A stretch of DNA of 64,000 nucleotides from Streptomyces montanisoli (GCF_017813245.1 NZ_JAGIQL010000008.1:1-64000); one strand, 5' to 3'. Counted from the stretch's first letter, positions 25,605-34,215 are shown. Notes: generated by a model not told the origin, from the sequence alone. A program made the numbers and translations.

Positions 25605-25916
25605 TCAACCCCGATCGACACCGAGCCCGTCCCTGCCCGCGCGACTGCGCTTGTTGACCTCGTCGAGGCGGGCGCGCAGCTGCTGGCGCGGGTCCTGCGC
25701 CGACTCCGCGCCGGGCGCGGGCGCGTCGCCGTCGTCGCTGTCCCGGTCCGGACACGTCGGGCCCCCGCACCGGCACGGGGGCCACTCCAAGGCGGATCCG
25801 GGCGGGAGTTCGCCGCCGTCCGAGGCGGACCCGTCCTTGGGGACGATCAACGCCCCATCGGCGCCGAAGGCTTCGGTCAGGGTGGACAGCATGCGTCGGC
25901 TCGGGCTTCGGCTCAT
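25605..25916 (-). CDS. Small Cys-containing hypothetical protein
   Basis: A 103-residue protein starting MSRSPSRRMLSTLTEAFG, with a central cysteine cluster CRCGGPTCPD (about 56-65) that could bind metal, followed by an acidic stretch and a basic helical C-terminus. It diverges from the first Scr1-type regulator (167 bp between starts), a position often taken by small genes in such clusters. No domain recognised. The nearest SD-like GAGAGG is about 14 nt upstream, so the start is moderately sure. Confidence 0.62.
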   Translation of the reverse strand: MSRSPSRRMLSTLTEAFGADGALIVPKDGSASDGGELPPGSALEWPPCRCGGPTCPDRDSDDGDAPAPGAESAQDPRQQLRARLDEVNKRSRAGRDGLGVDRG

Positions 25917-26083
25917 TTCGGCGGCGCTACCTCTCGTGATTGCGGAGTGTGTCGAACACCTCACAATCTGCTGCCTCCTGCCCTAGCCTCGGAAGGGTTC
26001 GCGGTCGTGGGTCCGAACGTGAGAAATCGCGGGCGCCCGCGTCTCGTGAGCCGCTGTTGCAACGAGCCCACGGGAGTACGCAC

Positions 26084-26941
26084 ATGGCCCGCCCGCCGCG
26101 CCAACTCACGCCCGACCTTTCGGCGCGCCACCTGTTCGGCGCGAAGATGCGCGTGTTCCGGGACAGGAACGGCATGACGCTCGACAGTCTCGCGGCCGTC
26201 GTCCACATGAGCCGGAGCCACCTGTCCCGCGTCGAATGCGCCGAGTACATGCCACCGGCCGACCTCCCGCCCGCGCTGGACGCGGCGTTCGGGACGGACG
26301 GCATCTTCCAGGAGCTGTACGCGCTGGCGCGCCGGGAGATCCATCCCGATCAGTACCGCAGGCGAATGGAGCTGGAGGCGCGGGCGCAGGTGATCGAGGA
26401 GTATTCCGGCCATACCGTTCCGGGCCTCGCGCAGACGGAGGACTACGCACGCGAGATCTTCCGCGCCAGCGATCCCCGGGCGCCGGAGGAGCATGTCGAG
26501 TCGCTGGTGAGCGCCCGGTTGAGCCGGCAGAAGCTCCTGACGGCGAACCCGGCGCCGGAACTGGTGATGATCCTCGACGAGGCGGTGCTGCGGCGGCCTG
26601 TCGGCGGCGCCGGGGTCATGGGCGAACAGTTCGCCCGCCTGATCGAGTTGGCGGACACGCCCACAACCAGTGTGCAGGTGCTGCCGTTCAGCCACGGGGC
26701 GCACGCCTTGCTGGGTGGCTCCCTGACCCTGCTGACCCTGGACGACCGCACGACGGTCGCGTACGAGGAGAGCATCGGAACGGGCACGTTGATCGAGGAC
26801 TTGGAGGAGGCCACAGCCAGGCGCCGGGCTTACGATCGCATCAGGGGACACGCCCTGCCGCCGCGCGACTCGGCGGCGATGATCCGTTCGGCCCGGGAGG
26901 CTCTGTCAGATGAACACCACTGCCTCGGACGTCCGGCGTGA
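26084..26941 (+). CDS. Scr1 family XRE regulator (DUF5753)
   Basis: A 285-residue DNA-binding protein. The N-terminal XRE HTH spans about 14-70 (AKMRVFRDRNGMTLDSLAAVVHMSRSHLSRVECAEY). The C-terminal DUF5753 domain (about 95-270) has YSGHTVPGLAQTEDYAR and LPFSHGAHALLGGSLTLL. The ATG at 26084 follows GGGAG. It is paired with the DUF397 gene that overlaps its 3' end by 32 nt. In Streptomyces, WhiJ/AbaA-type clusters pair such a regulator with a small DUF397 protein and affect development or antibiotic production; that role is inferred here. Confidence 0.88.
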   Translation: MARPPRQLTPDLSARHLFGAKMRVFRDRNGMTLDSLAAVVHMSRSHLSRVECAEYMPPADLPPALDAAFGTDGIFQELYALARREIHPDQYRRRMELEARAQVIEEYSGHTVPGLAQTEDYAREIFRASDPRAPEEHVESLVSARLSRQKLLTANPAPELVMILDEAVLRRPVGGAGVMGEQFARLIELADTPTTSVQVLPFSHGAHALLGGSLTLLTLDDRTTVAYEESIGTGTLIEDLEEATARRRAYDRIRGHALPPRDSAAMIRSAREALSDEHHCLGRPA

Positions 26942-27155
26942 GACATGGGTGAAGTCCAGCTACAGCAACGGCAATGGCGGCAACTGCCTGGAGTGGGCGC
27001 CGCTGCTCGCTGCCGCGAGCGGCGCGGTGCCGGTCCGTGACAGCAAGTCGCGCTCGGCGGGCGTTCTGGTTTTCCCGGCCGGGAGTTGGGACGTGTTCGT
27101 GACGGCGACCGCGCTGGGGCGCTTCTCCAGTCGCGGAAGCGGCCGCCTCGGGTAA
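26910..27155 (+). CDS. DUF397 protein
   Basis: An 81-residue protein with the DUF397 signature WVKSSYSNGNGGNCLEWAPL and VRDSKSRSAGVLVFPAGSWDVFV. It overlaps the upstream Scr1 regulator by 32 nt in another frame, so expression is coupled. DUF397 proteins are small partners of Scr1/WhiJ-type regulators; in some toxin-antitoxin models they act as toxin-like effectors, which is unproven here. Confidence 0.9.
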   Translation: MNTTASDVRRETWVKSSYSNGNGGNCLEWAPLLAAASGAVPVRDSKSRSAGVLVFPAGSWDVFVTATALGRFSSRGSGRLG

Positions 27156-27186
27156 TGGCGGGTGGCCCCGACCTCCGGCGATCTCG

Positions 27187-27363
27187 TCACAGGAGCGTGC
27201 CGCGCTTCACGAACCCTTCCAGCAACGCTGCCACCGTCTCGTGCTCGATCTGCGATTGCGCGGTCGCCAGGACCAGCTTCTCTGCCGCGTCCACGTCGAG
27301 CGGTTCCGTCAGGTCGTAGCCGTTCACGCCGAGGAGGGCGATGGCTGCCGTGGCGTTCCCCGC
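27187..27363 (-). pseudogene. Truncated Doc/Fic toxin relic
   Basis: 58 codons plus a stop encode a C-terminal Doc/Fic-like fragment (...GVNGYDLTEPLDVDAAEKLVLATAQ...) without a start codon. The segment begins in frame immediately after the TAG stop of the antitoxin gene at 27364-27366. The N-terminal half, including the Fic catalytic motif, is absent; a GN-TA remnant of the motif's end may persist at the left border. This looks like an internal deletion that removed the toxin's start and active site. It is non-functional unless TAG readthrough produces a fusion. Confidence 0.65.
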
Positions 27364-27561
27364 CTACTCGTTTTCGAGGCGCTTGTTCAGGACGGCCGAT
27401 GCACGGGCCGTGCGGACGGCCAGCGCGGTGATCTTTCGGCGCCGCACCTCGGCCAGGACGGCATCATGAGCCAGTCTCTTCAGGCTGATGTCCTCCTTCT
27501 CCGCCTGGTCGCGGAGCGAGGCCATCTCCTCTTCGGTGAACACTACGTTGAGTACGGGCAC
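27364..27561 (-). CDS. Antitoxin of a decayed toxin-antitoxin module
   Basis: A 65-residue protein, MPVLNVVFTEEEMASLRDQ..., with an RHH-like N-terminal strand and a helical remainder, as in actinobacterial antitoxins partnered with Doc-type toxins. The GTG start at 27561 has a GGGAGGG SD 6 nt upstream. Its stop directly abuts the toxin relic. The antitoxin may still be expressed and could repress or cross-neutralise. Confidence 0.65.
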   Translation of the reverse strand: MPVLNVVFTEEEMASLRDQAEKEDISLKRLAHDAVLAEVRRRKITALAVRTARASAVLNKRLENE

Positions 27562-27658
27562 GACCGCCCTCCCCTTGGTGCCTGGACTGGTACCAACGCG
27601 GGCGCGCATCCGCGGCTCTGCCTTCGGGCACGCCACCCCTGGCTGCAGGTGACCTGTG

Positions 27659-27793
27659 TCACGCGACCTCCTCGCCGAAGAGATCGGCGTTCGCTTCGAC
27701 GTCATTCGCGGCTTGCGCCCGCCAGGCTCGAACGGCGGGGGCCGCGTCGCGGAGTTGCTGAGCCCTCAGCGCACGCTCGACGTAGGCCCCGCG
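27659..27793 (-). pseudogene. Possible antitoxin-like C-terminal remnant
   Basis: An open stretch encodes ...RGAYVERALRAQQLRDAAPAV..., ending at a TGA, with no start or SD. It lies between the antitoxin gene and the cbiD stop. The composition resembles C-termini of small VapB-like antitoxins. Identification is tentative; it may be non-coding. Confidence 0.3.
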
Positions 27794-27801
27794 CGCCGCC
27801 G

Positions 27802-28965
27802 TCAGCGCGGGGCCGCGCGGCCCACGATCGTGCCCGCGCGGTCGATGCAGATGACGTCCACCGCGATCGGCGCCGACGCGCCGCGCAGGACCGACAGGGC
27901 CTCGTCGCGGGCGCGTGCCGCTACCGCGTCGCCCAGGGGGACATGCGCCGCCTCGGACATGCGCAGCGCCTCCAGGCCGGTGTTCGCCGCGGCCACGCTC
28001 GCCGCCAGGTCCGCGCTGCCGCCGGCGCCGCGCGCGAGTTCGCCCAGGAGGTCCTTGTTGACCTGCGAGCGCGCCGAGTGCAGGTCCAGGTGGCCCGCGG
28101 CCAGCTTCGAGAGCTTGGCGAAGCCGCCGCAGAGCGTGAGGCGGTCGACCGGGTGGCGGCGTACGTACTTGAGGACCGCGCCCGCGAAGTCGCCCATGTC
28201 GAGCAGGGCGTCCTGCGGCAGGCCGTAGACCTCGGTGACGGTCCGTTCCGACGTCGAGCCCGTGCAGCCCGCCAGGTGCGTGCGGCCCGCCGCGCGTGCC
28301 ACGTCCACGCCGCGGCGGATCGAGTCGATCCACGCCGAGCACGAGTACGGCACCACGATGCCCGTCGTGCCGAGGATCGACAGGCCGCCGAGGATGCCGA
28401 GGCGCGGGTTCCACGTCGAGCGGGCGATCTCCTCGCCGTCGTCCACCGAGACGGTGATCTCGACGTCGGCCGCCGCGCCGTCGCCGTGGACCGCGGCGAC
28501 CTGCGCCATGTGCTCGGTCATCATGCGCCGCGGCACCGGGTTGATCGCCGGCTCGCCCACGTCGAGCGGCAGCCCCGGGCGGGTGACCGTGCCGACGCCG
28601 GGGCCCGCGCGGAAGACCACGCCCGCGCCCGGCGCGAGCCGCCGCACCGTCGCGCGTATCAGCGCGCCGTGCGTGACGTCCGGGTCGTCGCCCGCGTCCT
28701 TGATCACGCCCGCCGTGGCACTGCCCTGGGCGTGGGCATGGGTATGGGTATGGGTATGGGTTTGGTCCTCGATCGCCAGTGCGAACGACGGACGCTCGCC
28801 GCGCGGCAGCGTGATCGTCACCGGGTCAGGAAACTCGCCGGACAGCAGCGCGGTGTACGCGGCGGTCGCGGCCGCGGTCGCGCAGGCCCCGGTCGTCCAG
28901 CCGGGCCGCAGGCCGGTGTGTTTGAGTTGGGCCTCCCGGCCGCCACTCCCGGCGGGCCTAGCCAT
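27802..28965 (-). CDS. cbiD: Precorrin/cobalt-precorrin C1-methyltransferase CbiD
   Basis: A 387-residue CbiD enzyme, the C1-methyltransferase for (cobalt-)precorrin-5B. The signature RPGWTTGACATAAATAAYTAL is near 20-40. Other blocks are VGTVTRPGLPLDVGEPAINPVPRRM, ILGTTGIVVPYS and DFAGAVLKYVRRH. Residues about 66-80 are a His-rich insert (alternating TH, then AH) encoded by GGGTAT-type repeats at 28727-28765. The ATG at 28965 has no SD and lies only 11 bp from the divergent cobK start. CbiD is the anaerobic-pathway enzyme for a step that CobF performs in aerobes such as Pseudomonas. Confidence 0.94.
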   Translation of the reverse strand: MARPAGSGGREAQLKHTGLRPGWTTGACATAAATAAYTALLSGEFPDPVTITLPRGERPSFALAIEDQTHTHTHTHAHAQGSATAGVIKDAGDDPDVTHGALIRATVRRLAPGAGVVFRAGPGVGTVTRPGLPLDVGEPAINPVPRRMMTEHMAQVAAVHGDGAAADVEITVSVDDGEEIARSTWNPRLGILGGLSILGTTGIVVPYSCSAWIDSIRRGVDVARAAGRTHLAGCTGSTSERTVTEVYGLPQDALLDMGDFAGAVLKYVRRHPVDRLTLCGGFAKLSKLAAGHLDLHSARSQVNKDLLGELARGAGGSADLAASVAAANTGLEALRMSEAAHVPLGDAVAARARDEALSVLRGASAPIAVDVICIDRAGTIVGRAAPR

Positions 28966-28976
28966 GGAGGCGTCCG

Positions 28977-29813
28977 ATGCGGCACGTGCTGATCCTCGGC
29001 GGCACCACCGAGGGCCGCCGCCTCGCCGAGGCGCTGACGGGAGCCGAGGCGCTGACGGGAGCCGGGGCGTCCGCCGGGACGGGCGCGCCAGGCGTGCGCG
29101 TGACCAGCTCCCTCGCCGGCCGCGTCGCCCGCCCCGTGCTGCCGCCCGGTGAGGTCAGGATCGGCGGCTTCGGCGGGGCCGAAGGCCTCGCCGCCTGGCT
29201 GCGCGAGCACCGCGTGGACGCACTCATCGACGCCACCCACCCCTTCGCCGGGACCATCTCTGCCAACGCGGCGCGTGCCGCCGCCACCAGCCATGTTCCC
29301 CTGCTCCGGCTGCTGCGCCCCGGCTGGGTCCCCGTCCCCGGCGACGACTGGCGCCGCGTCGCGTCCCTGGACGGCGCCGCCGACGCGCTCGCCGCCGGGC
29401 CGTGGCGCCGCGTCTTCCTCACCACGGGCCGCATGGGCCTCGGCGCCTTCGCCCACCTGGACGGCCTGCGCTTCCTCGTACGGTCGGTGGACGCGCCCGA
29501 GCCGCCACACCCCCGCCACCTGGACACGCTCCTCGACCGCGGCCCCTTCACGCTGGACGGCGAGCGCGCGCTGCTGCGCCGGTACGCGATCGACGTCGTC
29601 GTCACGAAGGACAGCGGCGGGTCCGCCACCGCGCCCAAGCTCGCCGCGGCCCGCGAGGCGGGGCTGCCGGTGGTCGTGGTGTGCCGCCCGCCCGCGCCCG
29701 GGGGCGTGCGGACGGCGGACACCGTCGCCGAGGTGCTGGCCTGGCTGGAAGCGATCGGACGCCGAGAGGCGGTCGGATGCCGAGAGGCGATCAGACGCCG
29801 AGCAGGTCGGTGA
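28977..29813 (+). CDS. cobK: Precorrin-6A reductase
   Basis: A 278-residue NADPH-dependent reductase of precorrin-6A (CobK/CbiJ family). It has the N-terminal nucleotide loop LILGGTTEGRRLAEAL, the ATHPFA motif near residue 82, VFLTTGRMGLGAF, and a C-terminal VVTKDSGG. The SD GGAGG (28966-28970) lies 6 nt before ATG 28977. Its 3' end overlaps the convergent ferritin-like gene by 23 nt, and its C-terminus is Arg/Glu-rich from short repeats. Cytosolic. Confidence 0.93.
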   Translation: MRHVLILGGTTEGRRLAEALTGAEALTGAGASAGTGAPGVRVTSSLAGRVARPVLPPGEVRIGGFGGAEGLAAWLREHRVDALIDATHPFAGTISANAARAAATSHVPLLRLLRPGWVPVPGDDWRRVASLDGAADALAAGPWRRVFLTTGRMGLGAFAHLDGLRFLVRSVDAPEPPHPRHLDTLLDRGPFTLDGERALLRRYAIDVVVTKDSGGSATAPKLAAAREAGLPVVVVCRPPAPGGVRTADTVAEVLAWLEAIGRREAVGCREAIRRRAGR

Positions 29814-30369
29814 GGTCGTCGGCGTGCTCCTCCTCTTCCTCCAGGATCGACTCCATCAGCCGGCGCGTGGTGGGGTCGTGGTCCCCCAGCCAGCGGACGA
29901 TCTCCTGGTAGGTGGAGATGACGATCCGCTCCGCCAGGAGGTTGTCCTTCAGCATCGCCTTGAGGTCGCCGTGCGGAGGAGTGGTGTAGTCGGTGTGGGA
30001 GCGTTCCACCAGCGTGGCGGGGTCGAAGTCGGGATCGGCGCCGAGCTGGGAGAGGCGTTCCGCGGCACGGACGGCGTGCTGCATCTCCTCGGCCGCGTGC
30101 TCCGTGAACTCCGCCGACACCTGGGCGCGGTCGATGCCGACGGCCGAGATCGCGTGGCGGGTGTAGCGAAGCCAGCACACCACCTCGGTGGCGACCACGT
30201 CGTTGAGTACGGCGATGACCCGGTCGGTGTCGAGGCCGTAGGTGTTGGTGATCGGGCCCGCGTCCATCTTCTTACGGGCCTCTTCGCGGATCCTGGTGAC
30301 GTCCAGTACGAAGGAGTCCTTTGAGTGCTTGGAGTCCTTTGAGTCGTTCGAGCCGCTCGAGTCGCTCAT
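29791..30369 (-). CDS. Bacterioferritin-like protein
   Basis: A 192-residue ferritin-like four-helix protein. A hydrophilic Ser/Asp/Lys N-terminal tail (about 1-20) precedes helices with the diiron ligands: E in LNDVVATEVVCWLRY, EHAAEEMQHA (EExxH), E in NLLAERIVI, and ILEEEEEHADDL (ExxH). This matches the bacterioferritin (haem-binding or haem-free) or DPS-like branch used for iron storage and oxidant protection. It is convergent with cobK, the two ends overlapping 23 nt. It stands between cob genes without an obvious pathway link. Confidence 0.88.
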   Translation of the reverse strand: MSDSSGSNDSKDSKHSKDSFVLDVTRIREEARKKMDAGPITNTYGLDTDRVIAVLNDVVATEVVCWLRYTRHAISAVGIDRAQVSAEFTEHAAEEMQHAVRAAERLSQLGADPDFDPATLVERSHTDYTTPPHGDLKAMLKDNLLAERIVISTYQEIVRWLGDHDPTTRRLMESILEEEEEHADDLTDLLGV

Positions 30370-30533
30370 GTCGGTTCAATCCCCTCTGCTCGCGGATGCG
30401 GTCGGCAGCAGGAAGCCCTTCCCGCCGCCGCCGTGCGAGCTCACGCTTGGACCGGAGAATGACCTGTTCGTGGCATGTCGGACGGCGCGGATGCGCGGTC
30501 CGAGGAGGTCGGGCAGCCCGGAGAGGGCGCGGC

Positions 30534-30568
30534 GCCCGGCCCGGCACGGCTGCCGTGCCGGGCCGGGC
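30534..30568 (-). terminator. Terminator hairpin of the cobGHIJ operon
   Basis: A perfect 17-bp inverted repeat (GCCCGGCCCGGCACGGC, 30534-30550, with 30552-30568) sits 12 bp beyond the cobIJ stop. Confidence 0.85.
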
Positions 30569-30579
30569 GGTGCCCAGCC

Positions 30580-32151
30580 TCAGGCCTCCGGGTAGCGCCG
30601 TGGCGTGAAGGCGATCTCGCCGCCCGCGCGTCGCGTCGCGACCGTCTGGGACGAGCCCACGAGCAGGATCGTGCGCATGTCCACCTGCGCCGGGTCCAGG
30701 TCCCCGAGCCGTACGATGCGGACGCTCTCCTGCGGGCCGCCCACGTCACGCGCCAGGACGACCGGCGTGTCGGGCGTGCGGTGTTCGAGCAGCAGCTCAC
30801 GCGCCTTGCCGACCTGCCAGGTGCGCGACTTCGAGCCCGGGTTGTACAGCGCCATCGCCAGGTCCGCCGAGGCCGCCGCGTGCAGCCTCGCCGCGACCAC
30901 CTCCCACGGCTTGAGCCGGTCGGAGAGCGAGATCACCGCGTAGTCGTGGCCGAGCGGCGCGCCCGCGCGGGACGCGGCCGCGTTGGCCGCCGTCACGCCC
31001 GGCACGATCCGCACCGGCACGTCCCTGTACGGGTCGGACGACGCGACCTCCAGCACCGCCGTCGCCATCGCGAAGACGCCCGGGTCCCCGGACGAGACGA
31101 CGGCGACCCGGTGGCCGCGCCGCGCCAGGTCGAGCGCGAACTCGGCGCGCTCCGACTCCACCTTGTTGTCCGACGGGTGGCGCCGCTGCCCCGGCCGTAC
31201 GGGCACCCTGTCGAGGTACGTCGTGTAGCCCACCAGGTGCTCCGCGGCGGCCAGTTCGCCGCGCGCCTCGGGCGTCAGCCACAGCGGACCCGCCGGTCCC
31301 GTGCCGACGACGACGACCTCGCCGCGCGCGGGGGCCGAAGGGCGCGCCTCCGCCGACCGCCGCGGCCGCGCGTCGGCGCGGCTCGGCAGCACCGTCACCG
31401 CGAAGTACGGCACCGACTCCGGGTCGGTCTCCGCGAGCGGTCCCGTCCGCTCGCCGTCCATCGTGGCGCGCTCCACGTACCGCGCGTCGTCCAGCCGCCC
31501 CGCCCGCTCCACCGCGCGCCGCACCGCGGGGAACGTACGGCCCAGCTTCATGACGACCGCCGAGTCCGACGAGGCGAGCCGAGCGGCCAGCTCCTCCTCC
31601 GGCAGCGTGCCGGGGAGGACCGTCAGCACCTCCTCGCCCTCCACGAGCGGCGCACCGAGGCGCGCCGCGGCCGCGGAGACGGAGGTCACGCCCGGGATGA
31701 CCTCCGTCGGGTAGCGGTGCGCGAGGCGCTTGTGCATGTGCATGTACGAGCCGTAGAAGAGCGGGTCGCCCTCGGAGATCACCGCGACCGTGCGGCCCGC
31801 GTCGAGGTGGGCGGCGAGGCGCGCGGCCGCCTCCTCGTAGAACGCGTCGATGGCACCCTGGTAGCCGCCGGGGTGGTCGGTCGTCCCGGTCGTCACCGGG
31901 TAGACGAGCGGCTCCTCGATGTGGTCGGCGCGCAGGTGACCGGCGGCGATGGCGCGGGCGATCGACCTGCCGTGGCGGGCGCTGTGGTACGCGACGACAT
32001 CGGCCTCCGCGATCGCGCGCACCGCGCGCACGGTCATCAACTCCGGGTCGCCGGGGCCGAGTCCGACGCCGTAGAGGCGTCCTGTACCGGCGCTTTGCGG
32101 GATTTCGGGACGCGGGGTTTCGGGGTGCGGGAGTTCACGGTGTGTGCTCAA
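30580..32151 (-). CDS. cobIJ: CobI-CobJ fusion (precorrin-2 C20 / precorrin-3B C17 methyltransferase)
   Basis: A 523-residue fusion of two SAM methyltransferases. The CobI part (about 20-260) has [37 protein letters not shown] and [16 protein letters not shown]. The CobJ part (about 270-520) has [53 protein letters not shown] and YNPGSKSR. The only start in a fitting place is TTG 32151, overlapping the cobH TGA in a TTGA arrangement (4-nt coupling). A first segment of about 22 residues is poorly conserved. It performs C20 and, after CobG, C17 methylation. Confidence 0.92.
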   Translation of the reverse strand: MSTHRELPHPETPRPEIPQSAGTGRLYGVGLGPGDPELMTVRAVRAIAEADVVAYHSARHGRSIARAIAAGHLRADHIEEPLVYPVTTGTTDHPGGYQGAIDAFYEEAAARLAAHLDAGRTVAVISEGDPLFYGSYMHMHKRLAHRYPTEVIPGVTSVSAAAARLGAPLVEGEEVLTVLPGTLPEEELAARLASSDSAVVMKLGRTFPAVRRAVERAGRLDDARYVERATMDGERTGPLAETDPESVPYFAVTVLPSRADARPRRSAEARPSAPARGEVVVVGTGPAGPLWLTPEARGELAAAEHLVGYTTYLDRVPVRPGQRRHPSDNKVESERAEFALDLARRGHRVAVVSSGDPGVFAMATAVLEVASSDPYRDVPVRIVPGVTAANAAASRAGAPLGHDYAVISLSDRLKPWEVVAARLHAAASADLAMALYNPGSKSRTWQVGKARELLLEHRTPDTPVVLARDVGGPQESVRIVRLGDLDPAQVDMRTILLVGSSQTVATRRAGGEIAFTPRRYPEA

Positions 32152-32792
32152 CGTTCGTCCTCGCTCGCGATCGCGTTCAGTGCCGCCGCGGCCATCGCGC
32201 TGCCGCCGCGCCTGCCCCGTACGACGAGGTGTTCGAGGCCCGACGGGTGCGCGGCCAGCGCGTCCTTGGACTCGGCGGCGCCGATGAAGCCCACCGGCAC
32301 GCCGATGACGGCGGCCGGGCGCGGCGCGCCCTGCTCCACCATCTCCAGCAGCCGGAACAGCGCGGTCGGCGCGTTGCCGACGGCGACGACCGCGCCGCCC
32401 ATGCGCTCCCGCCACAGTTCGAGCGCGGCGGCGCTGCGCGTCGTGCCGAGTTCGGCGGCGAGCGCGGGCACGGACGGGTCGCCGAGCGTGCACACCACCT
32501 CGTTGTCCGCGGGCAGCCGCCTGCGGGTCACCCCGCTGGCGACCATCTTCGCGTCGCACAGGATCGGCGCGCCCGCGCGCAGCGCCTCGCGTGCGCGCGA
32601 GACGACGCCGGCGGTGTGGCCGATGTCCTCGACGAGGTCGACCATCCCGCAGGCGTGGATCATGCGGACGACGACCTGCGCCACGTCGCCGGGCAGGCCC
32701 GACAGGTCCGCCTCGGCGCGGATGGTCGCGAAGGAGCGGCGGTAGATCTCGGAGCCGTCCTTCTCGTAGTCGAATCCGGTGGGCGTCGTCAT
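32148..32792 (-). CDS. cobH: Precorrin-8X methylmutase
   Basis: A 214-residue CobH/CbiC mutase that moves the methyl group from C11 to C12 to give hydrogenobyrinate. Motifs: [21 protein letters not shown] (about 7-27), the [15 protein letters not shown] block with the catalytic His (about residue 46), [15 protein letters not shown], and [13 protein letters not shown]. The ATG at 32792 overlaps the cobG TGA by 4 nt, and the 3' end overlaps the cobIJ TTG. Cytosolic. Confidence 0.94.
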   Translation of the reverse strand: MTTPTGFDYEKDGSEIYRRSFATIRAEADLSGLPGDVAQVVVRMIHACGMVDLVEDIGHTAGVVSRAREALRAGAPILCDAKMVASGVTRRRLPADNEVVCTLGDPSVPALAAELGTTRSAAALELWRERMGGAVVAVGNAPTALFRLLEMVEQGAPRPAAVIGVPVGFIGAAESKDALAAHPSGLEHLVVRGRRGGSAMAAAALNAIASEDER

Positions 32793-34057
32793 CCTGTACC
32801 CGTCCCTGTCCCTGTCCCCGTTGTCGTCGTGTACGTACCCTCGGCCGTCGCCACCTTGTCGACGTAGCGGCCCTGCGGGTGCCCGCAGCGGCGCGCGCAG
32901 CCCGAGAAGTAGACGGGCAGGCCGGGCGCGTGCGCGCCGAGGGAAGCCGCGGCGTCGGCGCGTACGTCCGCGAGCGCCTTCGCGCAGCCGGGGCGGCCCG
33001 TGCAGGCGCCGACGCCGTACCAGGGGGAGTCCGCGCTCGTCACGAGTCCGGCCGCCGCCGCACGCGCGAGCAACTCCTCGGCCGCGCCGTGCGTCAGGCC
33101 CGGGACGACGATCCCGCGCCACGGCGTGACCCGCAGGCCGCCGCCCGCCGACGCGAGCAGCCGCCACTGCGCGGCGGTCGCCCTGCCGAGCCGCGGCTGG
33201 ACGGAGACGGCCGCGCGTACCTGTCCTGGTGGCGTGATGACACCCAGCGCGGGCGGCCCGCCCTGCGGCTCAGGCCCGCCCTCCCGAGCGGGGCGCTCAG
33301 GCCGCGCGGGCCGCGCCGTGATGCCCGCCGACGCGAGCGCGGCCGCGAGACGTGCGGACAGATCGTGCCCTTCGGGCAGTTCCCGTACGCGCCAGGCGCC
33401 GGACGCGGCCGCCGCCCCGAGGAACGCCTCGGCGGCGGCCAGCGCGGCGCGCGGCGCGTCGGCGTCCCGTACCCGCAGGCGGTCGTCGCCGGCCCTGAGG
33501 ACCGCCGTCCCGCCGGCCGGTTCTGCGAGCAACGTCACATCCGCGCCGAGCGCGGCCACATCCCCCCGGCCGTCGTCGAGCGCGAACAGGAAACGGCCGG
33601 AAAGGCCCGCCGCCGTGTCGCTCCCGCACACCAGGGCGTCGAGTGCGCGCACCCACAACCGAACGTCGGCGAAGGGGCGTTGGTCCTCTCCCGCGAGCGG
33701 CGACGCGACGATGTTCCGCGCGCGTTCGTGCCGCTCGGACGGGAGCAGCCCGGCGGCGCGCAGCGTCTCGGCGAGCGGTCCCGCGCAGGCGTCGGAAAGG
33801 CCCCTCAGCTGAACGTTTCCACGCGAGGTGAGGTCGAGCCGGCCGTCCCCGAGCCGCTCGGCCGCGTCGGCCAGCGCGAACGGCTGACGAGCCGTCAGCA
33901 ACCCACCGGGCAGGCGCAGCCGGGCCAGTCGGCCGTCGTCCGCCGCATGCAGCCGCAGCGCACCCGGGCAGGCGTCGCCGCGCTCGCGCACGGCCTGGCC
34001 GTGCGGGTTCGCGCCGGTCGGCGGGGTGGTGGGTGGCATGGCGGCGAGCATACCCAC
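32789..34057 (-). CDS. cobG: Precorrin-3B synthase (CobG)
   Basis: A 422-residue nitrite/sulfite reductase-like Fe-S enzyme that makes precorrin-3B with O2, the aerobic ring-contraction step. It has two half-domains ([31 protein letters not shown]-type, then [15 protein letters not shown]) and 4Fe-4S cysteines in CTGRPGC and [11 protein letters not shown]. The GTG at 34057 is preferred because GGAGGAG lies 9 nt upstream; ATGs at 34051 and 34039 are in frame. The C-terminus is a Thr/Gly simple repeat. It is first in cobG-cobH-cobIJ, all joined by 4-nt overlaps. Confidence 0.92.
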   Translation of the reverse strand: MGMLAAMPPTTPPTGANPHGQAVRERGDACPGALRLHAADDGRLARLRLPGGLLTARQPFALADAAERLGDGRLDLTSRGNVQLRGLSDACAGPLAETLRAAGLLPSERHERARNIVASPLAGEDQRPFADVRLWVRALDALVCGSDTAAGLSGRFLFALDDGRGDVAALGADVTLLAEPAGGTAVLRAGDDRLRVRDADAPRAALAAAEAFLGAAAASGAWRVRELPEGHDLSARLAAALASAGITARPARPERPAREGGPEPQGGPPALGVITPPGQVRAAVSVQPRLGRATAAQWRLLASAGGGLRVTPWRGIVVPGLTHGAAEELLARAAAAGLVTSADSPWYGVGACTGRPGCAKALADVRADAAASLGAHAPGLPVYFSGCARRCGHPQGRYVDKVATAEGTYTTTTGTGTGTGTG

Positions 34058-34102
34058 GTACCGGGACTCCTCCCCGGGCAGACCGGGAGCGCCTACTATC
34101 GA

Positions 34103-34215
34103 CACAACCAGCGACGGCGTCTGGGAGGAAGCCCGGTGCGAATCCGGCGCGGTCCCGCCACTGTGAACCCGGCAGCACCTGCCGGGCGAGCCAGGAACTC
34201 CCGCCGTCCTCCCAC
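34103..34215 (+). promoter_or_regulatory. Cobalamin riboswitch upstream of cobN
   Basis: Contains the conserved B12-box elements in order: GGTGCGAATCCGGCGCGGTC, CCCGCCACTGTGA, a CCCGGCA..TGCCGGG stem, and the GAGCCAGGAACTC block at about 34188-34200. It lies 40 bp upstream of cobN and probably represses it when adenosylcobalamin is high. It is transcribed away from cobG. The left boundary is approximate. Confidence 0.93.
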
